Source: Rodentolepis nana (Eukaryota; Platyhelminthes; Cestoda; Cyclophyllidea; Hymenolepididae). Taken from it: DNA of 35,292 nucleotides. The notes under the pieces are model-generated. The model saw only the letters and a list, made by a program, of their open reading frames with translations, did not search any database and was not told the origin of the DNA. Of the stretch, positions 24,001 to 34,665 are shown one piece after another. The translations under genes were made by a program, and so were the position numbers. How positions within the stretch are numbered: position 1 is the first letter of the stretch; every line of letters begins with the position of its first letter. The stretch covers positions 1,700 through 36,991 of the forward strand of contig UZAE01012565.1 of NCBI GenBank assembly GCA_900617975.1, in the 5' to 3' direction.

Positions 24001-27000
24001 GATAAATGGCAAAAGTTATATCCGTATAAATAGAAAATATCTTACTTTAGTACGATAATAGTAGAATGCTTACCTAATCCGTTGGTTTCAAAAAGGACTG
24101 TTTCTGATATTCCTAGATCATGACACCACTTCAGAAATTCAGATATATTGCCCCTAGCGGTCCACCGATTCCTCAAAACAACGCCGCTCTCCGAAGGAAC
24201 TGTGCTGTTAGCCGGAGATGGGGTCTGAATAGTTGGTGGTGGAGCGAAGCCCCCAGTTGCAGTGTCACTTTCTGATAGACATGACCTGGCTGCTCGTATT
24301 AGGGCTGTGGAGAATTCTGGAAGATTCTTTGAAGTTAACTGACCTAGAGCACTACTGGGACCAGTGCCTCGAAGACTTGCATAGAGCTTGTGCTCTTTAG
24401 AAGTCACCTTAACACCGCGAGAACATTGGGGGAGATTTTCAGCCAGGACCTGTTAGTGAGTAATTTCGACAGATGTTAATCACAAATAAACGATTGCCCC
24501 TTATTTAGCCACTAAATAGAATATTTATTTTATTTATTTCAAATGGCAGGCATTTTGATAGTTACCATTAGCCCTATAGTCGACTTCGGGCTTCACAGAA
24601 TGAAGGAACATTAAAGTGAGAAAAATTCGACAGAGGGAAAGAAGAGCGATTCACAAATGTAACAGACACAAAGGCAGAGAAAAGGCTAGATGAGTACTGT
24701 GGAAGGGGTCGAATATGACATACAGTGGGGTTATGGAAGTTTGAAGTCAGAGGTCAACTGCCAGTTAATAGAATTTTTTGCCGTATGAGTATACGTTGCC
24801 CAGGGTGCACCACGTGGAGGTAAGTCTATCGCACACCCCCTAAACAGAACATTAATTGGAGTTTTCACAGGTAGAATTTAAAATTAGCTAAGATATCCTG
24901 ATAGTCAGCTTTCGGTATCAATTAGAAGGAGATGAGAAGAGCTGTTAGGTGGACACCATTTTGTTATCTAATACCAGATGAGTGAATACGATAGTCTATT
25001 CGCGTTTAGTAATTTGTGAAATGGTCACTATTACTGATAGAAAAGTAAATATCCTGAACATTTATTCAACAAGTTTGGTCATAACCTTCACACCGTTCGA
25101 TAAAAGTACTAAAGGACCAAAATGGTCATTCGAAGGTTTCACCTTGATAGACCTTTTTATTAGTTTCCAAGGTAAGTAGGCAGTGAATTTCAACTTTGCC
25201 AGGCGACACCAAAATTAAACCATAAGTAAGATTAAACTGTCACCAATGATACAATACAAAATAAATAAGAAAAAAACGAACGCTGGGGAAACTCAGAGTG
25301 TGGTTTTCATTTAACTACCTCTTTAAACTAGAAACAGTGTGAATGAGTATTCCACTGTTCATATAATGATTAATTTAAGCTTTTATAAAACAGAAGCTCT
25401 TAATGCTATCAGAGGATATAACCATTCGCCCATACACTCAAAAGTTAACCCGCAAATCCATCAAATCTCAGAAACAAAGACATGAACTAACATTCAACAA
25501 CCAAAGAATAGAATTATAGCCAACAAGTAAAATGTAGACAGCTTGGAGGTGCTACTTTGAATGCCTCAATTCACTAATTCTAACCCCGATTCCCAGTATT
25601 AGACTATTTCAAAGTTTTTAACATTCATCCCAGTTGAAAAAAAACATGTTCATTTTGCTATATGAATAATAAAATTAATAACGTTGAATGTACCTTAAAG
25701 TGCAATTTGTAGGCAAGTCGGGCTAGCCAGATTCCAGATTTAAGACGTTCTAAAAGATCAGCGGGATCAATCAAAGGGAGAACATCAGCATCACTGAAAA
25801 CGTAACGCTGGAGCCAATCGCAGATGTCCTCTCGTATTACACACATGGATTCATCAAGAACCTGAAAAAGAAGGCAGGATAAAAATTTATTAAACGGTTG
25901 ATAGGAAGGTTAGAATGATTATCCTAAGTCGAGTAACGAATTAGAAGTTCTCGCTTCGACGCACAAAGATGAGCATCCAGTGATCAGGATGGATAACAGA
26001 ACTGGATTAAATCAAATCAACAAAAAGGATAACGACGCTAGGGTCTTTTCCACAAGGGCAGCTCTATGGTGGTAACCCTATACCCATGATACATGTTCGA
26101 AAGCACTTTCCTGGGAACGGTTGAGAGAAAGTCAAAGCCCGTGAAGACATTCTACCACCCTCCAATTGACTAAAACGACCTCATGACCTGACACGACATG
26201 CAGCCTAATCGATACGTCACCAGCGCACAAATAAGGACAGATTAAGCCGACTCATGTTGAGTTGCTACGCAACTAGTCAACCTCAGAGATCGCGTAAAAT
26301 TCGATCGGCCAGTTTAACCCGATCAACATTCGCACAACAAATATGCGCATAAAAAGTGAATTCATGAAAGATTTTGAAGTTAATTGGTTATTTTGATCCA
26401 ACCTCGAGATGAAAACAATTCGACACCAAAGATAACTACTTCAAATTCAAAACAAATCATCATATAAACAGATAAATTGACACCGATATAAACTAAAGAT
26501 GAAATCAATTCGTTATTTTTCGATAAAAAAGTACTTTAAGTTGCATATTTTGACAATAATAACAATATTTGCAGGAAAACGCTTTCAGAATGTTTAGAAC
26601 CACAACTATTAGTGTCAGTAAAAGAATGCGGGAGTTAAGCTGTCCCATCTTCTTCTACCTCCTCAGAACTCCCCACCCCCAACCCTGTATTTTGACTGTA
26701 TTTCATTGTTATTTATTTTAATTACATTAGCCGGCTGGGCTCATAATTAGACAATCACCATAAGAATGGCTGCAGTATTTCACCACCCAATCACGTTCCA
26801 CCTTTTGTATAAGGACCTGCTCCATACCAGGAAGAAGAGCCAACTGGAGTCCGAAGAAGGGTGGAACTTAATAAGACGCTCCAATGGGGGCCAAAGACAC
26901 ATGAGCTGCGTAGGACTTCAACAATACTAGCTCTCCCTTCTTGCTCCGTTACTTATGCCTAAACACGTATTCCATAAAAGGGTGTACTCATTCTCTACTT

Positions 27001-30000
27001 AGGTCATTTGTAAAAGTCTGGTTCTTTATTTAGGCAAGTTTTGAGCAAAAGGTAACTGTCATCCCCTCTTCTAAAAGTCATTGCAACAACCCTAATCTGC
27101 GTTTATGGCTCCTACTTATACGCAGGGCAAACGAAATTCGGGTTGAAAGTGATTAGAACTTTGAGGGTACTAGACAGCCCAACGAACTTCACATGCAGCA
27201 ACGAAGGCAAATTTCCCCACAAATTTTCCGGAAATGTCATGAAATGAATGAATTGGTTCTGAGAAAAAAAAGGTGAGGAATTAGATGAGGTTCTTCTATT
27301 GTAGTTTGACAAAATGTATGCATAAAAGGGAAAGAGAATCAATGAAGAGTAATAAAAGGTCACGTGTGAATCATAAAAAAATTAAGAGAACAACAGAAAA
27401 TAACCTTAAGATGAAAGACAGATTCGATCATTAAAATATGACGCAAAGAGTAGCTACACCATTAGTAAACACGTTTGGAAAAAAATAATGGGCTTCTAAC
27501 ACAGTATACTCCCATTTAGAAAGTGTAGTGTTTTGATGAGGATTTCAATCAGTCTAATCTCGATTATTTTTATCTTAATATGACCCTCCCCCCCCCCTCT
27601 TACCGCCCCCCCCCCGTCACCTTAACCCCATTATCCCCGCGTCTTGATAAACAGAAGACCTATCACTGCCTCGCATTTGTTGTCTAGTTAATACGGGACT
27701 CAAGATAAGGCATTAAAGACCTCTTCAAGTATCTTTTTGAAGGTTTTTAGCCAGCTAAGTTTAATCAGAAAACAAATAAGGTGAACCAATGGAGAACCTA
27801 CCAACAAATAGAAATTGTATTGCTTTAAAACAACTCGTCAGAAAGAAGGTGTAATAAAATTAAATTAAGTGTATGAATATTCTATGTGCTTTGATAAAAG
27901 CACACTAAAATAAGAGGTATATGTACCGATTCAATTCACTAAAGCTGTTACTAAAACCGGTGCGCAAAGACAAATTTTCCCAAAGGAAAAAAACATATTT
28001 GGGAGGAGGAGGAGAGGGAGGGAGGGAGGGAGGGAGGAAGAGGGCGAACACGAAAAGTTTGACCTGATCTGATACATCTCTCCGCCTCTATACATTAAAT
28101 CAGCTAAGACCTACGCGCTGACAAGATCAAATAGCGATAGCGACAGAGCCCAAAAGGGACGAATACATTTTCAGCCGACCAAAGAAAGTATCAAATAAAG
28201 ATGAGATTAATCGGCTTGAACTACCTGAAGAAATGTACCAGCCAATCCTTTATAGTAATTATCAATCTGTCCTGAAATCCGCCATCCGCACTTTAAGTGC
28301 ATTTCCATTTGCCGTCATCTACTTAACGAAGGAAACATTTCCTAGTTATTCACCTAATACAAACCTCCCGTGGCATCTGTATTTCCAAGGTGCTTTCTTA
28401 AAGTTTCCGCAAGTTGGATAAGCGATAGCTCAGTCAGTGTTTGTTATCCTATATAGGTGATTCAAGACTGAAAAAATATTCCTAATAAATCTTCCTTCCT
28501 GCTGTCAATTGCCTCTCTTTGGCACAATATATTCTCAATTGGAGTCTTCTGAATCTTTAGCACGTAGTTCCGACTCTCTTTCAGATTTGCAACCGCAGTC
28601 CTTTTTAATCCAAAAAAATTTAAATAAAAGCTATGATAGCCTTCGTTTCTGATTTTTGCATGCCTAAGAACACAGATTCATGCTTAGTTAACTTCTCAAG
28701 GAGTTTTCTATGCTGTAGCTGTTGCACAATAGATGCAGAGAAGTCACACCCCACCCACTCAGGCCCTCAAATAATCATCTACACGCATGATAAAGATGAT
28801 AAAAACGTGGGGATGGGTGACATAGCTTCACTTGCACACAAAGTTAAATGCCTCAGTGCATTTACGCTATGAAAGTATTACTAACAAGGCAATATTCTCG
28901 AGACGTGGAAAAACGAGGGGAAGTGGTCGTAAGATGATTGAAAGTCAAATTCATCTTTGAATACCATAAATGGGATCCTACCATCACAATAAATTATGTG
29001 GCAATAGTTTCGTGTGTGCTTATTAACTTATTTCAATATATGAATGAATGAACGAACGAACGAACGAAGGACATTTACGTCTTCCCCGATACGTAGGATT
29101 CAACAGCATTAGTTCCTTCCCTATGAGAAAGATCGTGTGCTGTTAATTATTCAAGTGAACCAGATGTTAGCGCAACAAATAAAACGTTTGAAAATTGGAT
29201 ATTGAAAAGCATTGTTGAGCGTTGCAACTGAAGGACAACAATGCGAACGATAATACAAAACCCCTACTTTCTATTCTGATAAGAGTTGATAGCATTTTAT
29301 AACAGTGGTTTTTTTCGCGGATTGGCCTTAATGCAGTTATTTTTACCCTGACGTTAATTGAGGATTCAATGGTCGACTACTCTTGCTACAATTCTGTAGT
29401 AAAACAGTGGCCACTCATGGCGCAGCTAGAATAAGAAATGTACAAAATGTTTTCTCAAACAATCTGTAACTAGAAAGTGTGATTTACTATTCTATCAATG
29501 AAACACGATAAATCAATGCATTATAACAAACCCCGATTGTCATCTTAAAAATATAGAGCCAGCTGCATTCTCGAACTTAAAATGAAGATAAAGCTCCTTT
29601 ACACTTGAGACAAGTATAAGGGTAAGTAAACGCCTAACCCACAAATGGCAGTTGAACCGTCATAACTACAACAACAAGGTTAGTATACGAAGCCTAAATA
29701 AATGATAGCCAATCATTTCAATATTATGGGAGATATGACGATGGTAAAATTCGAGTACTGTGAGATGTAATAAGAAAACAATGGGAAGATACCACTAATA
29801 TTATCAAATTAAAGCACTGATACTAGTGATTAACACAATGGATACAGCGCACGAATAGTACGCCTAATTTTCATTTGCAATGTCAAAGAAAATTGAGTTT
29901 ATTCCATTGGCAATAAATTAAAGTGCACCTAAGTGATACCGATATCTTCAATTTATTGGAGAAAATAGAGATATTTATAATCAGATAGGAGTTTGAAACC

Positions 30001-33000
30001 CCCTCCCACAAGCCACATCAAATAAAGACCAGAAGTGATGAAATATTCAAACAACAGAGCCAAAATTGAAATGAATATAATTCTATCAGGACATAAAGAA
30101 AGACCGGAATTTTCAACCCGGCATCAACGTCTGTAGGCTAGATATTTTTTAATGCAGACGAGAAACCGAGTGAAACGCATAAAAAAGTAGCGTATGAAGA
30201 AAGGCGTAAAGTTGCATTTCTCTTGAAATTTCCACGTAAGCAAGCATAGGAATGCCCCATTACATTGACCTACGCCCTATTCAAAGAAACACAAGAACCC
30301 AAGTAGAGGGCGATAATAGCCTGCCAATTAAGATTAAATGGTCCACAAAATTTAATCAATTATGCACAACAAGCTGTTCAAGACTAACGCGTATTTCTAC
30401 TTCAATGTATTTAAACTTAGTGTTCCTTGAACCACATATGGACGAACCGGGTGGCCAAAATAAAAGAGGTCTCTTAGAATACGGGAAGGCAAATTAATGC
30501 TACATTTCTACCAATAAGTAGTGAGTTCGCCGCAAGTGATGAAAATAGTCAACATCATTATAGAATAGTCCAAATAGATCCCACCAATATCATACAAATA
30601 AACGTTAGCAGTGAATTCAAATGCTACAAACATTGATAAAGACATGAATGCATCCGTGGTGTAACCATAATACGCACTGAAATACAAGGACAAAATTTGA
30701 AAGAAACCTCACAAAATGGTGTTGGGAAACTATATTCAAAATGCACCATACTATAGAGGGAATTCTGAGAGCAACTATACCTCTACGTCTCTTGCAAACA
30801 CTTGCAGTAATTTTTTCCTGAAGAGAAGCCAGTGAAACTACAGCACAAAGGAGGATGAGAGTTAATTAGATTGATGAATAGTTAGATCAATGATAAGGTA
30901 AAGTAAATAGCTTCTAAACCCACTAGGCTTGAATGAAATGACAGGGGAATGGTAGAAACCGGAGCTCAATCATTCTCCAGTCGATAAGTAGAGAGCAAAG
31001 AAATAACAAATAATTTGAAATCAATAAAAGAAATTCCTGTTTGCCTGGATTTGACGCGGAGTGAAAACACCAAATGGCGAAATGAGAGCCTACAATGTTC
31101 ACATTCACTCACCAAAAGGAAGTTTAGGAATGTTTTCACATAATTTGTCACAAAGAGAGGGACACTTAATGAATTAATTTACACATTGATTGCCCTGTAG
31201 TGCATAATTCCGCAAAGCCATTATTTGAAATGGGCTCGAAGCTTACTGACTCATAACCTGTGATTAGAATGACTAATATATGGCCCTTCAATGAGTTAAA
31301 AGGGTTCATCGCATGGCAATCAGAAAATCCCATACCCAGACGTTTGGAAAAAACACATTAGGATGGCAGTCTACTTCAAGGCGAGATAAAGATGGGATTC
31401 CAATTGGCTTAATGCCTGGATGAAAGAAAGTCGAATTCATTGGCCTTCTCTCATCTTATTTCGGATGCAGTGAAGATTCTCGTATTGGAGAAAGGACGTT
31501 TCTAACATAATGGAAATGTGAAATGACATTTATGAGCACTTAGGTGCCAATTTTACCGTAAAAAATAGCTTTGTTCGATACAAAGTTGAATATTGTAGGT
31601 CCAAGTAATCTATCAGCATATTTAGTCTCCCAGAAATAGATCTAAGTTTTTTCGCCAACCAGGATCATGAAATAGGTTCAAATGCACAGATAGTATTTTA
31701 GAGGTTGGACATTGAAGAATATATGCTCATTCTTATTGAAGAAGTAGGCCGTTTGATTTCGAGAAAAAAAGAGAAGAATTAATAGAAAAGTCACGGCGAT
31801 AGTTAGAGTTGAGAGTTTATTCCTTGTGGTAGAGGTGGGAACTGCGTCATATGAAGGATTGATGTATTCAACGTTCATTTATGTGTAAGTGCATATATAG
31901 CGTATGGAATGGAATAACAAACTCCCTCTTTAACGTGATTGGGACTAAGCTCGAATGACGCGAAAATTACTCACTTGATCAACCACATTCGAAACTTGTC
32001 AGAAGGAAGCACATAGAAATTCGGTGCATTAAATTAAAGAACATTCTTGCGGTTCAGTCAGGGGAAAGCAAGTAGAAATTTCCAGAATAAAATTTTGGAA
32101 CCGTTTGCGTCAATAAAAGCATTCAATTCAATTAAAATAAATAAGGAAAAAAGTACGGATGATTATTTCAATAGTATTGTAGAGATGACAATTGGCTTTT
32201 TAATTATTTTTAGGGAGGAACTGTTAAGAATTTCATGACTAAATATATGCATTTTGTATAATTGAAATCCAATAATTTAACTCACCAGGCTCGTAATAAG
32301 ATGAAAGAAGTGGCATATTCAAGTGGGAGAAAGTGATATGCTGTCGATTCTGCTAGTATGGACCCGAGTAAAATGGTTAACTATCATCAATTAGCACCGA
32401 TGGTGAATTGGGATCGACTCTAATTCAATTATGGAAAGAACGAGAAGAGACCGAATAGAAGACAATGTCACGATGAAAAATCAAATGATCTCGTGATAAA
32501 AACCACATCTTATATAACCATTTGCTCACTTAGGAAGATCTGTTTTAATAACTAATCTAAAAATAAGTTGTCTGCGAAAGAATTGTTCATGCTAAAGGAG
32601 GTTTTAATGGTGTGATGATGGGGATCCTCTTCCCTTGGTCCATTTTGAAGTGCTCTATAGCAATATTTAAATAGTAACAGTAGGATAGTATGATCATTAA
32701 CACAATGATTAAGGTCGAAATTCAATTTTCGATTAGCCATAAATTAATTACAGGGGTGAAATTTGCTCTAATTTCTGGTTGGAATACTCTTAGGCTCCAC
32801 ATAACTTCATTAACAAGTTATTTGGAGCGGCCTCAATTATGTTTACATTTATAGCACTTAAACTTGATCAATTAGGAGCACCCACTCGAAGACGCAAGGG
32901 AGAAAATGGCTTTAAAACTTTCAGGTATGCAAATTGGTTGTCAGTGCATATTTTTATTTTAGGATATTACACATTCGCTTGACGATAATGACCCATTCAA

Positions 33001-34106
33001 ATAATTTAAGAGAGGAGGGGGGACATTTCTGGACGTGCGCAAAAGTTGTTTTAGTTACGAATTTAAGTAATGCTTATTATCAATTTTTTAAGAAGTCTGA
33101 AAATTCGAAGCGATCTTAAAAACCTCAAATTTGCGTTAAAACCAAATCCACAAGGATTCGTCAACGTCTGGATCCAACCATTCGAAGTTGAACACGAATT
33201 AACAAATGTGGTTTCAAATGAAAAGAGCCAATCATGGCTGGACTTTTGAAGTTTTTAGGTGCAATCGTCTCAGTGATAAACTCAAATCTCTGGTCTCTAA
33301 ACTCAAGCACATGAAAAGGCAAAGACTATTTTTCAAAAACTAACCGAAATAAAAGAAAACTATGTTAATGGAGTAATCAATGGCTGAGGGCAAATCAAAA
33401 AAAATATATGAGCCGTACAGTCAAAAGACATTTTTAACATATATAAGAACAATCTCAGTAAAAAAATGAGGAATAACTCTAGTAACAGAAAATTAGCTAT
33501 CGATTGAGTATAAAACACTTATTTGAATGTATTTGGAATTTCTCCATAAAAACAGAAAGGAATGAAGGACGTATCAACCATTTCGCGAACAAAATCATGC
33601 GAATTAAGAACACCTTTACGGAGAAAAACTCAAATAATACGTCGCTAAGACTTAGACAGAATAAATTAAGTTAAGGAACCAACCTCCTCAATTAACTACT
33701 TTAGATGACTTGAGAAGTGAAGTATTTTCAAAGCAAGAAGAAAAATTTCTAGAATATGACGCAATGAATGTCAGAAAAGTAGAACACCGAAACATCAACG
33801 TACCAAGACCCATGAACTAATGCGCGAAAAATAGGACTTTAAAACGATTCAAAGGAGCATATTTATTTCAGGAACTTGCTTCGGGTGGTTCAAAAAACCG
33901 TCAAAATAAACCGAAAACTAAAAGAAGCTACAAAATTTCTAGCAGGAATTAATAAAACAATTAAAAATAGAAATGAAACACATTAAATTTAAAGTAAATA
34001 ATCGCACCTGAATAAATGGGGAAGAGAGGCCGCGTAAATCACCAACAGAACCACCGTAGAAGTTACTGCCTCGAAGAACATTAGGGCAGTGATAGGCCGT
34101 CGACAT
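10064..34106 (-). CDS. GAS2L: GAS2-like actin-microtubule crosslinking protein (CH + GAR), seven coding exons
   Basis: Spliced CDS on the minus strand: join of 34106-34008, 25861-25694, 24449-24074, 17224-16748, 16674-16288, 16000-15780 and 10405-10064, giving 2070 nt (689 residues plus TGA). All six introns are GT-AG and phases match (0,0,1,1,1,0), so the frame is unbroken. Residues about 39-240 form a CH domain (REDICDWL, EFLKWCHDLG, LFETNGLVFRTEEKNVLL, LARLASRFG). Residues about 583-638 form a GAR domain (CTCC, DEGRYQMGN, RSHVMVRVGGGW, YDPCR). Known of the family (GAS2, GAS2L1-3, Drosophila Pigs): CH binds F-actin, GAR binds microtubules, and the proteins act in the cytoskeleton. Inferred role: coupling actin and microtubules. 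Odd points are a CH loop expanded by about 75 residues, a linker of about 340 residues before GAR, and only 51 residues after it. Untranslated exons were not identified. Confidence 0.93.
11867..11894 (+). repeat. G-rich (GGGGAT)n tract
   Basis: GGATGGGGATGGGGAT followed by eleven G. Fits a G-quadruplex pattern on the plus strand; intronic. Confidence 0.8.
12051..12082. repeat. poly-C tract with an unresolved base
   Basis: Thirty-two positions of C with an N at 12059, immediately upstream of the SINE-like copy 2 region. The N suggests that length or base calling is unreliable here. Confidence 0.9.
12120..12134. repeat. left target-site duplication of SINE-like copy 2
   Basis: ATATTCAGGATTGGT, identical to 12450-12464 on the other side of the element. 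Confidence 0.88.
12135..12449 (+). mobile_element. SINE-like retroelement copy 2, full length, 15-bp perfect TSD
   Basis: About 315 bp, starting GGGGTGTGCGATAGACTTAC and ending in a TAAA-type tail (TTTGATATAAATAAATAAAT). It is flanked by identical 15-bp direct repeats, ATATTCAGGATTGGT, at 12120-12134 and 12450-12464, the mark of target-primed reverse transcription. No terminal inverted repeats and no long coding frame. It sits in intron 6 in antisense orientation to the host gene. The head shows no clear tRNA A/B boxes or 5S boxes, so the origin of the promoter is unresolved; a short LINE-derived 3' fragment is the alternative. The perfect duplication makes it the youngest-looking insertion of the window. 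Confidence 0.88.
12450..12464. repeat. right target-site duplication of SINE-like copy 2
   Basis: ATATTCAGGATTGGT, identical to 12120-12134. Confidence 0.88.
14056..14083. repeat. poly-C tract (intron 6)
   Basis: Twenty-one C, one A, six C. Confidence 0.9.
14334..14394. repeat. C-rich low-complexity tract with an unresolved base
   Basis: Runs of C interrupted by A, G and a GGGGAAAAN segment; N at 14360. The flanks share CCGGG-type strings, so an assembly join across a poly-C gap is possible. Confidence 0.8.
15181..15316. repeat. dispersed repeat B, copy 2 (intron 6)
   Basis: Diverged partner of 8655-8790, starting CCTCTTTCAGAACAAGCTCC. The first 60 bp are the best conserved; the rest differs by substitutions and small indels. 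It lies in intron 6, about 460 bp downstream of the exon 6 donor in gene orientation. Confidence 0.75.
15780..16000 (-). CDS. GAS2L: GAS2-like coding exon 6 (linker with TQIP motif)
   Basis: Completes codon 503 (G|AA, Glu), then residues 504-576; 221 nt, ending in phase 0. Acceptor cctcttcccatttgtag|AACATTC, donor GCTGAA|gtgagc. It contains MTQIPKP (TQIP at 543-546), resembling the S/T-x-I-P motif bound by EB proteins at microtubule plus ends, embedded in Ser/Thr-rich sequence. The last residues, SDLAAE, join VRKQTAQCTC of exon 7 and align with NLDELVREILGRCTC of GAS2L1, which strongly supports this direct splice. Confidence 0.9.
16288..16674 (-). CDS. GAS2L: GAS2-like coding exon 5 (Ser-rich linker with basic patch)
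   Basis: Completes codon 374 (G|CT, Ala), then residues 375-502 and the first base of codon 503; 387 nt. Acceptor gtctccattatttag|CTGCTGATG, donor AACGAAG|gtgcgt. The sequence is Asn/Ser/Thr-rich and disorder-like. It has SKLP at residues 444-447 and a basic cluster KSRVKRRNIR at 483-492, which could aid microtubule binding or act as a nuclear localisation signal. Intron 4 upstream is only 73 bp (16675-16747). No homology to a named domain is visible; support comes from frame and phase continuity. Confidence 0.9.
16748..17224 (-). CDS. GAS2L: GAS2-like coding exon 4 (end of CH domain and start of linker)
   Basis: Completes codon 215 (G|TA, Val), then residues 216-373 and the first base of codon 374; 477 nt. 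Acceptor tttgttaatttag|TATTCAG, donor GATTCCG|gttagt. It begins FRTEEKNVLLTLMDLARLAS and continues RFGLCELPELVRMEKEIEAL, equivalent to LRKNEKNVVLCLLELGRRAS and RFG...LIQMEEEIE of GAS2 proteins. After a poly-Ala patch (residues about 260-266) the sequence becomes Ser/Thr/Asp-rich low complexity (SSDVDVPSTSSSIGSGVSS), with no recognised fold. Confidence 0.95.
17993..18032. repeat. (AT)20 microsatellite (intron 3)
   Basis: Forty bases of uninterrupted AT dinucleotide. Confidence 0.95.
20308..20344. repeat. poly-C tract (intron 3)
   Basis: Twenty-five C, then GCCCCACCCCCAC. Confidence 0.9.
24074..24449 (-). CDS. GAS2L: GAS2-like coding exon 3 (CH domain middle with expanded loop)
   Basis: Residues 90-214 plus the first base of codon 215, 376 nt. 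Acceptor attactcactaacag|GTCCTGG, donor GGATTAG|gtaagc (phase 1). The C-terminal part reads RWTARGNISEFLKWCHDLGI then SETVLFETNGL, the GAS2 signature 'F-x-A-R-D-N-x-x-x-F-x-x-W-C-R-x-L-G-V-x-E-x-x-x-F-E'. ARDN is changed to ARGN. Between the preceding helix and this signature lies a Ser/Pro-rich stretch (about residues 103-180: STALIRAARS, APPPTIQTPSP), much longer than the corresponding loop in human GAS2. It is read-through coding sequence with no stop and no obvious internal intron. Confidence 0.93.
24526..24839 (-). mobile_element. SINE-like retroelement copy 3, full length, diverged TSD
   Basis: About 314 bp with the same head (GGGGTGTGCGATAGACTTAC) and TAAA-type tail as the copy at 12135-12449, on the opposite strand. 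Flanks CTAAATAGAATATT (24512-24525) and CTAAACAGAACATT (24840-24853) match at 12 of 14 positions, read as a decayed target-site duplication. It lies in intron 2 in the same orientation as the host gene, with its tail 76 bp upstream of the exon 3 acceptor. Confidence 0.87.
25694..25861 (-). CDS. GAS2L: GAS2-like coding exon 2 (CH domain, first helices)
   Basis: Residues 34-89, 168 nt, phase 0 on both sides. The acceptor is a strong pyrimidine tract, ccttctttttcag|GTTCTTG. The donor is TTTAAG|gtacat. The peptide contains MCVIREDICDWLQRY and LLERLKSGIWLARLAYKL, matching the family pattern of an acidic 'M-x-E-D-L-x-x-W-L' helix followed by 'F-x-x-x-L-D-x-G-x-x-L-C-Q-L'. The usual LCQL/LCQH is LARL here, so the family's cysteine in this helix is missing. 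Confidence 0.93.
27588..27616. repeat. double poly-C tract (intron 1)
   Basis: Two runs of ten C separated by TCTTACCG. Confidence 0.85.
28001..28044. repeat. polypurine GGGA tract (intron 1)
   Basis: Forty-four bases of G/A only, with (GGGA)n in the centre; capable of G-quadruplex or triplex structure in principle. Confidence 0.85.
29041..29068. repeat. short (GAAT/GAAC)n tetranucleotide repeat
   Basis: TGAATGAATGAACGAACGAA followed by CGAACGAA; intron 1. Confidence 0.8.
34008..34106 (-). CDS. GAS2L: GAS2-like coding exon 1 (start codon)
   Basis: Encodes residues 1-33 (begins MSTAYHCPNVLRG, ends LSSPFIQ). The ATG at 34106-34104 is the first in-frame Met after an in-frame TAA at 34118-34116, which supports it as the start. 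The exon ends TTTATTCAG|gtgcga, phase 0, and its 99 nt join exon 2 in frame. The peptide SPFIQ-VLDESM occupies the position of the N-terminal lead-in to the CH domain in GAS2L1 (RPFRSSEAYVEAM). This is the least conserved exon, so it rests on the donor, the reading frame, the upstream stop and its fit to exon 2 rather than on strong homology. No acceptor adjoins the ATG, so the 5' UTR is probably continuous with this exon for some distance. Confidence 0.75.
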
Positions 34107-34665
34107 TTGAAAAAATTAATAAAATACTTGGTGTCCTTCCGAATATCGTACGTCGTAAGTAGATAGAAAACAATGTTGATTGGAATTTATTAAAACCTAA
34201 ATAAAAAAGTAAATAAAAATAAAATTAATGAGATGAAAAATCCTAAAAATGAAAGCACAAATATAAATATAATACGGTATGAAAGTAAAACATGAGAACA
34301 TTGACACATGAATAGATGACGACAAAAAAACCAGAACTAAAAACCAACCCACAGCTTTCACTTCAAGCAGAATTAAAAATTGACCCTACGTGAAACTTGT
34401 TCAACTCTGATAGATGAAAACAAAAGTAGCTAAAATTCCAATTGCTTTTGTTAGTAAATTTGCATATTAATTTTATCAGCAAGCGATCAAAACAACAAAT
34501 TATTACTGACCATTAACAGTAAAATGGATACGAGATTTCAACAATTTGTTAATACTCGTGATTTTCATGAATGACAATAATTGGAAATAAAAAATTTGTT
34601 TAAAATTTTTCAAAATTGCTTTTATAATATATTGAATATTTTGAGTGCGTTTTGTGTCTGATATT

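Larger units (their letters stand above)
17225..24073 (-). other. intron 3 of the GAS2-like gene (6849 bp)
   Basis: Donor gtaagc, acceptor gttaatttag, phase 1; it interrupts the codon for Val215 within the CH domain. Contains the (AT)20 and poly-C tracts. No exon-like frame with a matching family was seen on either strand. Confidence 0.9.
25862..34007 (-). other. intron 1 of the GAS2-like gene (8146 bp)
   Basis: Donor gtgcga, acceptor cttctttttcag, phase 0. Apart from poly-C, polypurine and tetranucleotide tracts it appears featureless and AT-rich; no SINE-like copy was recognised inside it. If exon 1 were wrong, part of this would be upstream flank. Confidence 0.72.

Noticed and set aside
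28421..28480. tRNA-like GCGATAGCTCAGTCAGTG
   Set aside because: Resembles a D-arm, but no anticodon arm, T-arm or acceptor stem can be folded downstream.
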